A stretch of 20,523 nucleotides of DNA from an uncultured Magnetococcales bacterium (GTDB taxonomy: Bacteria > Pseudomonadota > Magnetococcia > Magnetococcales > Magnetaquicoccaceae): assembly GCA_903913345.1 (NCBI GenBank), contig CAIWLA010000233.1:1-20523 (forward strand). Direction: 5' to 3'. The translations under genes were made by a program, and so were the position numbers. Of this stretch, positions 7,752 to 16,294 are shown in pieces; the first letter of the stretch is position 1; each line of letters opens with the position of its first letter. The notes below the pieces were generated by a model that searched no databases, was not told the origin of the DNA, and was given only the letters and a program-made list of their open reading frames with translations.

Positions 7752-7802
7752 AATAATCAACTTAATAGAGTGATAAGAAGTGGATGGATGGAATCCAGGG
7801 TG

Positions 7803-8933
7803 TCAGGTGCGACGCAAGGCAAATTGATTGCCCGGCAGACGCTGCACAACACCGACCAGTTCCAGTTGCAGTAAAATGCGCGAAAGCTCGGCCACTGTCA
7901 AATGACAACGCCGCGCCAGTTCATCTCCCTGGACCGGACCATGCTGGAGCAGGGCATGGACCGCCGCCGCCGTCGTCCCCACCGCGACCGGGGTATCCAC
8001 CGCCGTCACGCGGGGACGCGGCATGGCGGTCGTCGGTGGTCGGGCATCCCAGGAAAAGGTCTGGAGGATGTCATCCACCCCCTCCAGATAGATCGCCCCC
8101 TGCCGCAACAGGTGGTTGCTCCCCTGGTAGCGAATGTCACCCACCTGGGCCGGGACGGCAAAGACCTCGCGTCCCTGTTCCAGGGCCAGACGCGCCGTCA
8201 CCAGAGATCCGGAACGGGTGGCCGCCTCCACCACCACCACCCCTCGACACAAACCGCTGATGATGCGATTGCGGGGCGGAAAGAGATAGGCCGCAGGCGG
8301 TGTGCCCAGGGGGGCCTCGGTCACGAGACAGCCCTGGGCAATAATGCGCTGCCGCAACGCCGCATTGCGGGTCGGGTAGAGCACATCCAACCCGGTGGCC
8401 ATGACGGCAACGGTCGCCCCCTGCCCCTCCAGGGCACCCCAATGGGCGGCGGTATCGATCCCCTCTGCCAACCCACTGACGGTCACCAGTCCGTGCCGGG
8501 CCAGATCCATGGCCAGACGGTGGGTAAAATGGCTCCCGGACGGCGAGGCCTGGCGGGAACCGACCAGGGCCACCGCGTTCCCTTTCAGCAGATGACCGGG
8601 ATCACCCAGGACAAACAACACCGGCGGCGGATCATGGATCTCCCGCAACAGGGGAGGATAACCGGGATCGCCCAGGACCAGCAGGTGCCCACCCATGGCC
8701 TGCAGGCGGTTCAACTCCTGTTGAATCGGTGCCGTGGGCATCTCCCGACGCAGATGCAATATCTTTTGCAGGAAAGGCAACTGGATGCCCGGCACCGCCT
8801 CCCAGCCCTTTTCGGAGGCCTCCAACAAAGCCTGTGCCCCACCAAAATGGCGCAACAGACGGTTGATGCGCACCGGACCCAGTCCAGGTGTGCGAATCAA
8901 CCTCAGCCATTCCAGGAGTTCTGGACGATCCAT
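7803..8933 (-). CDS. dprA: DNA-processing protein DprA (Smf)
   Basis: DprA binds incoming single-stranded DNA and loads RecA during transformation and related recombination. The 376-residue product has an N-terminal helical HhH/SAM-like region (PGLGPVRINRLL). Its Rossmann fold carries VALVGSRQAS (122-130), TVSGLAEGIDTAAH (151-164), and FPPRNRIISGL followed by EAATRSGSLVTARLA. A C-terminal winged-helix (about 317-376) follows a Pro/Thr linker. I start at ATG 8933 because the 44 codons before it overlap the preceding gene and are unlike the family. It begins 13 bases after the preceding stop and is part of the plsY-to-topA operon. No residue appears missing. Confidence 0.95.
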   Translation of the reverse strand: MDRPELLEWLRLIRTPGLGPVRINRLLRHFGGAQALLEASEKGWEAVPGIQLPFLQKILHLRREMPTAPIQQELNRLQAMGGHLLVLGDPGYPPLLREIHDPPPVLFVLGDPGHLLKGNAVALVGSRQASPSGSHFTHRLAMDLARHGLVTVSGLAEGIDTAAHWGALEGQGATVAVMATGLDVLYPTRNAALRQRIIAQGCLVTEAPLGTPPAAYLFPPRNRIISGLCRGVVVVEAATRSGSLVTARLALEQGREVFAVPAQVGDIRYQGSNHLLRQGAIYLEGVDDILQTFSWDARPPTTAMPRPRVTAVDTPVAVGTTAAAVHALLQHGPVQGDELARRCHLTVAELSRILLQLELVGVVQRLPGNQFALRRT

Positions 8934-8946
8934 GCGTTCGCTCTCT

Positions 8947-9858
8947 TCAATGACTGGCCACGGTATCCCCCCGGACGACCGGGTGGAAAGTCGGGCCGAG
9001 CAGGGCAAAAGAGGCCTTTTCCCCCACCAGAAAGAGGGTCGCCTCCCCGATGGGATGCAGGGCATCGTTGACCACCTGACCGGTCACGGGATCGACACCG
9101 GGCGGCGCGGCATGATGAATGGTCAAGACCAATCCTTGCGCCACCCGGTCCCGACGACCAACCCCCACGATGACCACCTGACCGGCCCCGGCCGTCTCCA
9201 TCTCGTCCGGGAGGGAGAGAATGCGGCCAACCACCGGAAGAGGCACCTGGGTGTGACGCTGAAAGGCCCCGGAGACCCCCTGGTCGGCGAGCAGGCGATC
9301 CCCCACCTGCACGTTACCCCGCAACGTCAGGATGCGTGCCTGCCAGGAGTTTTCCACCGATTCGCCCGTTATCTGCACCAAGCCCAGGGTATGGGCCAGG
9401 ATGCCCAGGACTTCGCCGTTGGCGGGATCGGTCAACGTCACCCCAGGCCGGTAGATCAGGAGGGTGGATCCGGGGGCCAGGGACCGTTCCAGATGGACCA
9501 GCAACTCTTCTCCTGGGCGAAGCAACGTCTGTTCCAGCCGGCGACCCCGGATATACCCCTGGTCCGACCAATCGGGGGGGAGGATGCGGTCCCCGTCCCG
9601 GAGCCGTTGCTGAAGAACCCGATCCTGCTCACCGGAGCGGTCAACCGTCTGCCGGACCGCCGGACCCGTGCGAATGGTCGGCTGCAAAAAGAGTCTGGGC
9701 GATGGAACCGGCTGAACCCTCTGATCGGTCGGGGGTGGCCGTCTCAGGAGGGGGCCGGGTTCGTCGGCCATCGCCGACCACCCGCCCTGGGATGCCAGGC
9801 CCGCACCGCACAACAGCCAAACCGCCGCCACCGGCCAACGGATTCGGGCATGGATCAT
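8947..9858 (-). CDS. Secreted protein related to LysM proteins encoded next to dprA, LysM domain absent
   Basis: The 303-residue product has an N-terminal signal sequence (hydrophobic VAAVWLLCGAGLA, with a likely cleavage site near SAMA). A proline-rich linker follows, then a repeated beta domain. The segment GRILSLPDEMETAGAGQVVIVGVGRRDRVAQGLVL, followed by ATLFLVGEKASFALLG and a final GDTV, matches in style the C-terminal half of the LysM-containing proteins commonly encoded just before dprA in Proteobacteria. No LysM motif is visible here. A periplasmic or cell-wall role is likely by context. Its ATG overlaps the stop of the frame-corrected plsY as ATGA, implying translational coupling, and dprA begins 13 bases after its stop. 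Confidence 0.75.
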   Translation of the reverse strand: MIHARIRWPVAAVWLLCGAGLASQGGWSAMADEPGPLLRRPPPTDQRVQPVPSPRLFLQPTIRTGPAVRQTVDRSGEQDRVLQQRLRDGDRILPPDWSDQGYIRGRRLEQTLLRPGEELLVHLERSLAPGSTLLIYRPGVTLTDPANGEVLGILAHTLGLVQITGESVENSWQARILTLRGNVQVGDRLLADQGVSGAFQRHTQVPLPVVGRILSLPDEMETAGAGQVVIVGVGRRDRVAQGLVLTIHHAAPPGVDPVTGQVVNDALHPIGEATLFLVGEKASFALLGPTFHPVVRGDTVASH

Positions 9859-10494
9859 GGCTCACCTGCGGAATCGACAGGGGTCGCCGCAGAGCGGCCA
9901 ATACGCGGTTCCGTACCGTGTGCCAACCGCCGAATATTGGATCGATGCCGCCAAAAAATCCAGGGTACGATGACCAACGTGGTCGCCATGGCGGTCCGGG
10001 GATCCCTGGGAAAAGAGCAAGGCTGGCAGCAACAAAAAGGCCATCAGGGCCGCCAGCGAGGAGGTGCGCCAGACCAACGCGGTCACCAGCCAGGCCAGGA
10101 GGGCATACAGTCCGACCGCCGGGGTCCAGGCCAGATAGATCCCCAAACCGGTGGCCACCCCTTTGCCCCCCTTGAATCCCAGATAAACCGGATAGAGATG
10201 GCCCAGAAAGACCGCCAGGGCCACACCGCCGGTCAGGGGGGTATCCGCTCCCAGCCACAGGCGGGCCAGCAAGACGGGGAAAAAGCCCTTGAGCATATCC
10301 AGCAACAGGGCCATGGCACCCGCCAGGCGACCGACCGACCGCAATACATTGGTGGCCCCAATATTGCCGCTGCCCTGTTGACGAATATCGCCCGCCCCCA
10401 TCCATCGAGCCACCAGCAGACCAAACGGCACGGCCCCCAGCAGATAGGCCGGCACCAGCCAGCCACAGGCGATCAGGAGATCATGGGAGATCAT
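9855..10494 (-). pseudogene. plsY: Glycerol-3-phosphate acyltransferase PlsY, apparent frameshift near C-terminus
   Basis: PlsY is the inner-membrane enzyme that transfers acyl groups from acyl-phosphate to glycerol-3-phosphate, the first step of phospholipid synthesis. From ATG 10494 several membrane helices and the conserved motifs GSGNIGATN (41-49) and GHLYPVYLGFKGGKGVAT (98-115) are intact. After about residue 163 the uninterrupted frame turns into unrelated text and stops at 9862. Dropping one base near the GGGG at 9998-10001 switches to the frame reading WIFWRHRSNIRRLAHGTEPRIG. That is the third conserved PlsY motif. This frame stops at 9855, overlapping the next start as ATGA, and gives about 212 residues, the normal length. 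Either the sequence has an error in a homopolymer or the C-terminus is genuinely altered in an essential enzyme. Confidence 0.9.
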
Positions 10495-10589
10495 GGAGCA
10501 TCCCCCCCACGGGCGGGGAGAACGACCGGAATCCACCAGAGAAAACCAAAAAATTCCATCATCTTTCGTCCAATGGTGAGAGAGAGAGC

Positions 10590-10618
10590 TTGCACGATGG
10601 GGATTTTATCCTTATCGT
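10590..10618 (+). promoter_or_regulatory. Possible promoter for ssb
   Basis: TTGCAC (10590-10595) and TATCGT (10613-10618) are separated by 17 bases, about 65 bases upstream of the ssb start. The -10 match is modest, so this is tentative. Confidence 0.3.
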
Positions 10619-10681
10619 GTCTCAATCTACAGGATTGCAGTATCGTTCGGAAACCTATTTTGTCAAGGAAAGAGGCCCATT

Positions 10682-11233
10682 ATGTCCAGATACCTAAACA
10701 GAGTGCAACTGATCGGTCTCCTGGGAGCCGATCCCGAAATACGTTTTACCCAGGATGGCCGTGCCATTGCGGGTTTGAGAGTGGCCACCACCGATTCGTG
10801 GACCGACAAACAGGGACAAAAACAGGAACGCACCGAATGGCATTCGGTCTCCATGTTTGGCAAATTGGCCGAGATCGCCCAGCAATATTTGCGCAAGGGT
10901 AGCAAGGTTTTCATCGAAGGCCAACTGCAAACGGAAAAATATACCGACAAGCAGGGGATCGAGCGGTACGCCACCAAAGTGGTCATCCTGCCCTTTTCCG
11001 GCCAGATGATCATGCTGGATCGACCCGGCGGCGGGGCACCGGGCGGCGGCGGACCGGGGATGGGTTATGGTGAAACCCCCGCCTACGCAGGACCGCCCGG
11101 CGCGGGCTATGGGGGCACGGGCTATGCCGGCGCACCACCACCGCCTCCCAAACCGGCCTATCAGAACACGCCAGCCCCCGCGCCCGACCATTTTGATCAG
11201 ACGCCGGAGTTTGACGACGACATTCCTTTTTAG
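10682..11233 (+). CDS. ssb: Single-stranded DNA-binding protein
   Basis: SSB coats single-stranded DNA during replication, recombination and repair. The 183-residue product has the OB-fold at about 1-110 (NRVQLIGLLGADPE, TEWHSVSMFGKLAEIAQQYLRKG, VFIEGQLQT). A Gly/Pro/Tyr-rich disordered linker follows (about 116-165). The acidic tail ends DDDIPF, the conserved tip that recruits partner proteins. The ATG has GAGG 7 bases upstream (AGAGG-CCCATT-ATG). It is transcribed away from plsY and is followed by a terminator, so it is probably monocistronic. Confidence 0.97.
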   Translation: MSRYLNRVQLIGLLGADPEIRFTQDGRAIAGLRVATTDSWTDKQGQKQERTEWHSVSMFGKLAEIAQQYLRKGSKVFIEGQLQTEKYTDKQGIERYATKVVILPFSGQMIMLDRPGGGAPGGGGPGMGYGETPAYAGPPGAGYGGTGYAGAPPPPPKPAYQNTPAPAPDHFDQTPEFDDDIPF

Positions 11234-11285
11234 GGCCACTGCCTGGGGGAGGCTCACCACCTCCAAGCAAGGATGCGGTCTCCAG

Positions 11286-11320
11286 GGGGACGGTGGATGG
11301 GCAACCAAACCGTCCCCTTT
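11286..11320 (+). terminator. Probable terminator of ssb
   Basis: A 9-bp stem, GGGGACGGT (11286-11294) and ACCGTCCCC (11309-11317), encloses a 14-base loop and is followed by TTT. It lies about 50 bases after the ssb stop and just before the convergent DUF4276 stop at 11330. Confidence 0.65.
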
Positions 11321-11329
11321 GCGCATCGG

Positions 11330-11947
11330 TCACGGCAAGAGAGACTCAACCCCTCGACAAAAGGCCTGGAAACTGGGGGAACGGTTGGTATCGCATACCA
11401 TGTGGGGGCTGATTTTTCGGGCCACTTCCATTTTTGGAAAATGGTCGTGGTAATACCCGGCCTTTTGCATTTCCCGGTGCAAGGCTTCCCAGGTTCCACC
11501 GACAATCGCATCGGGATCCCGGTAGTTCCTTTTGGATCCGAGGGAGGGTGACATGCGATCATAGGCAGCGCAAACAGCCGATATATCCCCAAAAAACCAG
11601 GATTCCAACTCTTCCACCACAATCCGATTGACCACCATGAAAGTCCCATCGGATTGGGGCCTGCTTTTGGTGGACACCCCTTTGTCCATGGCCATGTTTT
11701 CCAGCTTTTGTTTCACCTCCTGACAGGAATCATCATCCCGGTCCACCAGAACCAGGATGCGCAGATCCATGGATCGGGACAGAGTACGATAGCCCTGGAG
11801 TCGAGAGGGCAAATTTTTAAGCAATTGGTCTTTGGATCCGTGATTGATGACCTCACAGTGTGCCCGCTGGCCAACCAATCCGGGCAGCAGAATACGCAGG
11901 GTCTCCGCCATGGAGGGTTCTTCCACATGGCAATAGAGAGATAACAT
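11330..11947 (-). CDS. DUF4276-family (TOPRIM-like) protein, partner of AAA ATPase
   Basis: The 205-residue product shows the outline of DUF4276 proteins. A short N-terminal strand is followed by a Glu (LYCHVEEPSMAETL, Glu9). A strand ends in an acidic cluster, LVDRDDDSC (Asp69, Asp71-73), and a late motif reads VVEELESWFFGD (Glu112, Glu113, Glu115). This resembles a TOPRIM-type metal site, so nuclease or related phosphoryl-transfer chemistry is plausible but unproven. I start at ATG 11947, which is 10 bases after the stop of the AAA gene; upstream codons overlap that gene. The tight spacing indicates one operon and probably one complex. The acidic pattern and genomic partner support the assignment more than overall identity, which I cannot measure. 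Confidence 0.8.
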   Translation of the reverse strand: MLSLYCHVEEPSMAETLRILLPGLVGQRAHCEVINHGSKDQLLKNLPSRLQGYRTLSRSMDLRILVLVDRDDDSCQEVKQKLENMAMDKGVSTKSRPQSDGTFMVVNRIVVEELESWFFGDISAVCAAYDRMSPSLGSKRNYRDPDAIVGGTWEALHREMQKAGYYHDHFPKMEVARKISPHMVCDTNRSPSFQAFCRGVESLLP

Positions 11948-11957
11948 GGTCCGGCCC

Positions 11958-13172
11958 CTACCGTGAATCGCCCAGGTTGAAATAGCCCTCCATCCAGAGG
12001 TCTCCCAGCCGGGCACCGGCCTTCATCATGGCCTGGACAGCCGCCATTTTTGAGGTTCGTTCGACGCGGATGTAACCCGCCTCATCCCGACCCAAGGACC
12101 ACACCTGATCCGGTCTCATGCCATTGACAAAAAAGGGCGAATGGGTTGTCACCAGCATCTGGGAATGGTCGGATACCTGGTTGCACTCTTCCGCCAGTTC
12201 GATCAGCAACCTGGGATGCAAATAATTTTCTGGTTCCTCCAGGCCGATCAGGGGAGAAGGGGTCGGATCCTGGAGCAGAACCAGATAGGCCAGCATTTTC
12301 AGGGTACCATCGGAAATATATTTTGCCTGCACGCCCGATGAAAAGGGGGCATCCTTCACCTTGAGCAACAAATGGCCGGAGTCGAGTATGGCGGCATCAA
12401 TACCCTGCAAGCGGGGCACACGCCGACGCAAAATCGCTTCAATCTGCGCCAACCGCTCAGGGAACCGCTCCTTGAGGTGCTGAATGACGTTGGCCAGGTT
12501 GTCGCCGCTGGGAGAGAGTTTTTCCATAGGCCCGGCATCGGGAATGACACGGGCATTGTTGGCGGACAGGAAGGAAAGGTGCCAACCGGTTATAAACTCT
12601 TTCAAGGCCATCACCCTGGGATTTCCCGCCAGATTGCCCAGGGTGCCAACCGCCAGCAGATCGGGAGATTTGAGCATGGTATCGACTTTATGGTCCCTGG
12701 ATTCCGGCCTTTCTCCGCTGATCACTTTGCCATGCCCATTGTGAAAATCGAGAAACCGAAACGGTGCTACAGGATGCTGCCGCGTCCAGTGCATCCATTC
12801 ACTGGTCACCACCGGGCGGTTGTTCTCCTCCCGAATCTCCAGATGGTAGGTGATCAACGGGTAACGAATGCTGGGCGTTCCCGCCCGTTCGCGGTAAGCC
12901 AGTTCGATGGTGATGGTGCCTTCCTGACCTCGGCTGCGCAGTTCCTTGAACCGTCCCCGCTTGTCCCATGCGCGACGCAATCCGCCCTCCTGAAAACATT
13001 CCGAGAGAAAGGCGAACACGTCAAACACGGTGGACTTGCCACTGCCATTTGGACCGAGAAGAACGGTCAAGGCAGGCAGACCCTCAAAGGTGACATCCCG
13101 CAAGGCACGGTAATTTTTTACCGTCAACCGTTCGATACGGGGGGGAGGCGCGCTGCCTTCGTGAAGTGTCAT
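11958..13172 (-). CDS. AAA family ATPase, OLD/RecF-like (AAA_15/AAA_21 type)
   Basis: This 404-residue ABC-ATPase-like protein starts [19 protein letters not shown], as in RecF/OLD-type proteins that recognise DNA or sense its processing. Walker A is GPNGSGKST (40-48). An ABC-type signature appears as [12 protein letters not shown] (286-297). Walker B is [13 protein letters not shown] (308-320) with Glu312 and Glu313. The switch His is His344 in TTHSPFFVN. No nuclease domain is fused; that role may fall to the downstream DUF4276 protein. ATG 13172 has GGAG 8 bases upstream. The pair sits alone between ssb and gltA, an arrangement expected of an inserted accessory cassette. Such ATPase/TOPRIM pairs are often antiphage systems (established for OLD/Gabija and PARIS). 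Membership of a known system cannot be decided by eye. Confidence 0.85.
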   Translation of the reverse strand: MTLHEGSAPPPRIERLTVKNYRALRDVTFEGLPALTVLLGPNGSGKSTVFDVFAFLSECFQEGGLRRAWDKRGRFKELRSRGQEGTITIELAYRERAGTPSIRYPLITYHLEIREENNRPVVTSEWMHWTRQHPVAPFRFLDFHNGHGKVISGERPESRDHKVDTMLKSPDLLAVGTLGNLAGNPRVMALKEFITGWHLSFLSANNARVIPDAGPMEKLSPSGDNLANVIQHLKERFPERLAQIEAILRRRVPRLQGIDAAILDSGHLLLKVKDAPFSSGVQAKYISDGTLKMLAYLVLLQDPTPSPLIGLEEPENYLHPRLLIELAEECNQVSDHSQMLVTTHSPFFVNGMRPDQVWSLGRDEAGYIRVERTSKMAAVQAMMKAGARLGDLWMEGYFNLGDSR

Positions 13173-13257
13173 CGGGTCTTCTCCACCGCCTTCTCGGCGT
13201 CATGAATCCAGATTTTGGCCGACAAAAGGGAATCCTCTCCTCGTTTCCCCCCATCCC

Positions 13258-13285
13258 AACCCCTCTCCCGCCAAGGAGAGGGGTT
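13258..13285. repeat. Intergenic inverted repeat
   Basis: A perfect 11-bp stem, AACCCCTCTCC / GGAGAGGGGTT, with loop CGCCAA lies between the gltA stop (13338) and the AAA gene start (13172). A related CCTCTCCCCTGACCCC stretch occurs at about 13314-13329. There is no T-tract on either strand, so it looks like a dispersed CT-rich palindromic element rather than a good terminator. Confidence 0.55.
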
Positions 13286-13337
13286 GATACGAATCACACG
13301 CAGGATAAGGAAACCTCTCCCCTGACCCCTTGTGGCT

Positions 13338-14642
13338 CTAACCCACCAACCACCGCCCCTCGATGGGCACATAATCCCGACGGGGATAGCCCGTGTACAG
13401 TTGCCGAGGCCGACTGATGGTGGGGCCTTCGGTCATCATCTCCATCCACTGGGTGATCCAACCCACCGTCCGGGCCACGGCAAAGATGACGGTAAACATG
13501 TTGGTGGGAATGCCGATGGCGGAGAGGATGATCCCGGAGTAAAAGTCCACATTGGGATAGAGCTTTCTCTTGACAAAATATTCATCTTCCTGGGCAATCC
13601 GTTCCAGTTCCAGGGCCAGACGGAAGAGGGGATCGTCGGCCCGTCCCACATCCTCCAGGACGGCATGGGCGGACTCTTTCAGGATGCGGGCGCGGGGATC
13701 ATAGTTTTTATAGACCCGATGGCCAAAACCCATCATGCGGAAGGGATCATCGGGATCTTTGGCCCGCTTGACAAATTCACCCACCCGATCCACCGAACCA
13801 ATCTCATGGAGCATCTTGAGCACCGCCTCGTTGGCACCCCCATGGGCAGGCCCCCACAGGGCACTGATGCCCGCAGAGACGGCTGCAAACGGGTTGGCCT
13901 CGGACGATCCCGCCAAGCGCACCGTCGAGGTGGAGGCGTTTTGTTCATGATCGGCATGGAGGATCAAAATCTGGTCCATGGCCCGTATCAGCACGGGCGA
14001 CAGGGTCAATTTTTCGCACGGGACGCTGAAGAGCATGTTCAAAAAGTTTTCCGTGTAGCTCTTCGAATTGTCCGGGTAGACAAACGGCTGTCCGATCCAG
14101 TATTTATAGGAGGCCGCCGCAATCGTGGGAATCTTGGCAATCAGACGATGGGCGGAAATCTCCCGATGGCGGGGGTTGAACACATCCAGGGAGTCATGGA
14201 AAAAGGCGGACAGGGCACCCACCACACCCACCATGATGGCCATGGGATGGGCATCCCGGCGATAGCCCTTGTAAAAATTGAGTAATTGCTCATGGACCAT
14301 GGTGTGATGGGTGATGATGGTCTTGAACTCGGAATATTGGGACTGGGTGGGCAACTCCCCATACTGCAGCAAATAGCAGACTTCCAAAAAACTGCTCTGG
14401 CGCGCCAGTTGGTCGATGGGGTATCCTCTGTACAGTAGGATACCCAGGTCTCCATCGGTAAAGGTGATTTTGCTCTCACACGCCGCTGTCGAACGGAACC
14501 CCGGATCCAGGGTGAACATGCCAAATTCTTTGTGAAACTTTGAGATATCCACCACCGGAACCCCTTCGGTTCCATGGACGATGGGCAGGTTGATCGTTTT
14601 TCCTGTGCGATTGTCACAAATGGTTACTGTATCTTCAGCCAT
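13338..14642 (-). CDS. gltA: Citrate synthase (type II)
   Basis: The enzyme condenses acetyl-CoA and oxaloacetate, the entry step of the TCA cycle. The 434 residues and the N-terminal beta domain ([21 protein letters not shown]) fit the hexameric bacterial type. Catalytic residues are visible: His267 in [10 protein letters not shown], His308 in [14 protein letters not shown] and Asp366 in [22 protein letters not shown] precedes them. The ATG at 14642 has only a weak purine stretch (GGGGTAA) upstream. It is divergent from the dynamin-like gene, with about 147 bases of shared upstream sequence. It may be monocistronic, since 165 bases with an inverted repeat separate it from the next minus-strand gene. 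Confidence 0.97.
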   Translation of the reverse strand: MAEDTVTICDNRTGKTINLPIVHGTEGVPVVDISKFHKEFGMFTLDPGFRSTAACESKITFTDGDLGILLYRGYPIDQLARQSSFLEVCYLLQYGELPTQSQYSEFKTIITHHTMVHEQLLNFYKGYRRDAHPMAIMVGVVGALSAFFHDSLDVFNPRHREISAHRLIAKIPTIAAASYKYWIGQPFVYPDNSKSYTENFLNMLFSVPCEKLTLSPVLIRAMDQILILHADHEQNASTSTVRLAGSSEANPFAAVSAGISALWGPAHGGANEAVLKMLHEIGSVDRVGEFVKRAKDPDDPFRMMGFGHRVYKNYDPRARILKESAHAVLEDVGRADDPLFRLALELERIAQEDEYFVKRKLYPNVDFYSGIILSAIGIPTNMFTVIFAVARTVGWITQWMEMMTEGPTISRPRQLYTGYPRRDYVPIEGRWLVG

Positions 14643-14789
14643 GGCTTTACCCCGTTTTTTGTTCTAAAAAGGAATTGACACAAGAAGCACACACACCCCC
14701 AGGTTGGTTCGAGCCGAGCGAAACCTGGAACCATATTAGAGATTGATCCCCCTGTGTACAACCGTTCCTGGAATTTTTGGAGTGTTCGC

Positions 14790-16274
14790 ATGTTTGACAG
14801 CCCCAGTAGCCATGTTGAGAGACGCCTTAACGGCCTAGAGAAACATCTGAAGCAGGAAAATCCCGTCCTGCTTCAAGTCGTACAAAGTTTTCGTGACCTG
14901 GATTCCATTGCCTACCGCATGGGTATCCTGGAGCGGAGTGAATCCTTTGCCACCCGGGTACCCTGGTGGCCGATGATTTCCATTCTCGGTACCTTTTCTT
15001 CGGGAAAATCCACTTTTATCAACCATTATCTCAACCAGAAAATTCAGCGCACGGGCAACCAGGCGGTGGATGACAAGTTTACCGTGATCTGTTTCAGCAA
15101 AGAAGAGAGTGTGCGCACCTTGCCCGGACTGGCACTGGATGCGGATCCCCGTTTTCCCTTCTACCAGATCAGCCAGGAGTTGGAACATGTCAGCGAGGGA
15201 GAGGGACGGCGGATTGATGCCTATCTGCAACTCAAAACCTGCCTGACGGAAAAATTGCGGGGCAAAATATTGATCGACTCCCCCGGCTTTGATGCCGATG
15301 CCCAACGGAACGCCACCTTGCGCATCACCGATCATATCATGGACCTGTCGGATTTGGTGTTGGTCTTCTTTGATGCCCGACATCCCGAACCGGGGGCGAT
15401 GAAAGACACCCTGGACCATCTGGTGAAAAACACCATCAACCGTTCGGATTCGAACAAATTTCTATTTATTCTCAACCAGGTGGATTGCACCGTTCGCGAA
15501 GACAATCTGGAAGATGTGGTGGCCGCCTGGCAGCGGGCCATCGCCCAGTCGGGTTTGACGGCTGGCCACTTTTACCAGATTTATAATGTCTCGGCGGCCC
15601 ATACCATCGAGGATGAGACGCTCCGCAACCGCTATGAATCCAAGTTGGCGGAAGACATGCAGGAGATCGAAGAGCGCATCCGCCGGGTAGAGGTGGAGCG
15701 GGCCTATCGGATCATCGGGGTGTTGGAATACACCGCCAAGCTGATCCAGAATGAGTGTGCTCCCGTCCTGAAAGAGTGGATTGCCCGTTGGCGGCGGATG
15801 GTTTTGATCACCGATGCCGTGGTGTTTGGTGCCATGGCCATCGGCGTTGTCAGTGGCATTCTGGTGTACGACCCGCCGTTGCTCGCCTGGCTGGATATGG
15901 GATTGTGGTCCAGTGGCACCCCCTGGCAATCCGCGTTGGTGGACCTGATCGCTGGCTGTTCCCTGGCTCTGGTATTGTCGATCCATCTTCTGGTGCGCAA
16001 GGGAGCCGCCCGCCTGTTGATCGGACGGGCACTCAAGACCATCAAACAGACGGACCTGCGCGACTACCTGAAAAAGGGGTTCGCGCACAACACGAGTCCG
16101 CTGTACTCCGTTTTCCACAGCAGGCCCGTGGGTTGGACCCGGTGGGCACAGATGAAGTTGCAGCGGGTGCTTAAAAATTCGGACATGTATGTGCAAAACT
16201 TGAACGATCAATTTACCAATCCGTCCGGGCGTGCCGACGTGCCCAACCCGAAGATCCAACTCGATGTCCAGTAA
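14790..16274 (+). CDS. Dynamin-like GTPase with two membrane segments
   Basis: The 494-residue product has a GTPase domain of the dynamin superfamily. G1 is GTFSSGKST (67-75), preceded by a helical N-terminus. G3 is DSPGFD (163-168) and G4 is NQVD (229-232). The insert DDKFTVICFSK occupies the switch I region. A helical, charged part (about 280-335) leads to two probable membrane helices, about 337-360 and 383-402, then a basic C-terminal tail. Bacterial dynamin-like proteins remodel or protect membranes; this one should be an integral inner-membrane protein. ATG 14790 is preferred over the GTG at 14754 because GGAG lies 7 bases upstream. The stop is 20 bases before the histidine kinase, implying cotranscription. 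Confidence 0.85.
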   Translation: MFDSPSSHVERRLNGLEKHLKQENPVLLQVVQSFRDLDSIAYRMGILERSESFATRVPWWPMISILGTFSSGKSTFINHYLNQKIQRTGNQAVDDKFTVICFSKEESVRTLPGLALDADPRFPFYQISQELEHVSEGEGRRIDAYLQLKTCLTEKLRGKILIDSPGFDADAQRNATLRITDHIMDLSDLVLVFFDARHPEPGAMKDTLDHLVKNTINRSDSNKFLFILNQVDCTVREDNLEDVVAAWQRAIAQSGLTAGHFYQIYNVSAAHTIEDETLRNRYESKLAEDMQEIEERIRRVEVERAYRIIGVLEYTAKLIQNECAPVLKEWIARWRRMVLITDAVVFGAMAIGVVSGILVYDPPLLAWLDMGLWSSGTPWQSALVDLIAGCSLALVLSIHLLVRKGAARLLIGRALKTIKQTDLRDYLKKGFAHNTSPLYSVFHSRPVGWTRWAQMKLQRVLKNSDMYVQNLNDQFTNPSGRADVPNPKIQLDVQ

Positions 16275-16294
16275 GGAGGCGGCTTTCTGACGGC

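Noticed and set aside
5034..7874. 946-codon plus-strand open frame opposite topA
   Set aside because: It is an antisense shadow of a clear topoisomerase gene. Its translation is rich in His, Gly, Arg and Gln with no domain, as expected from codon bias in high-GC DNA.
8734..10902. 722-codon plus-strand open frame opposite dprA, the envelope gene and plsY, running into ssb
   Set aside because: It overlaps four supported genes and shows only low-complexity Gly/Gln/Arg text without a ribosome site or motif.
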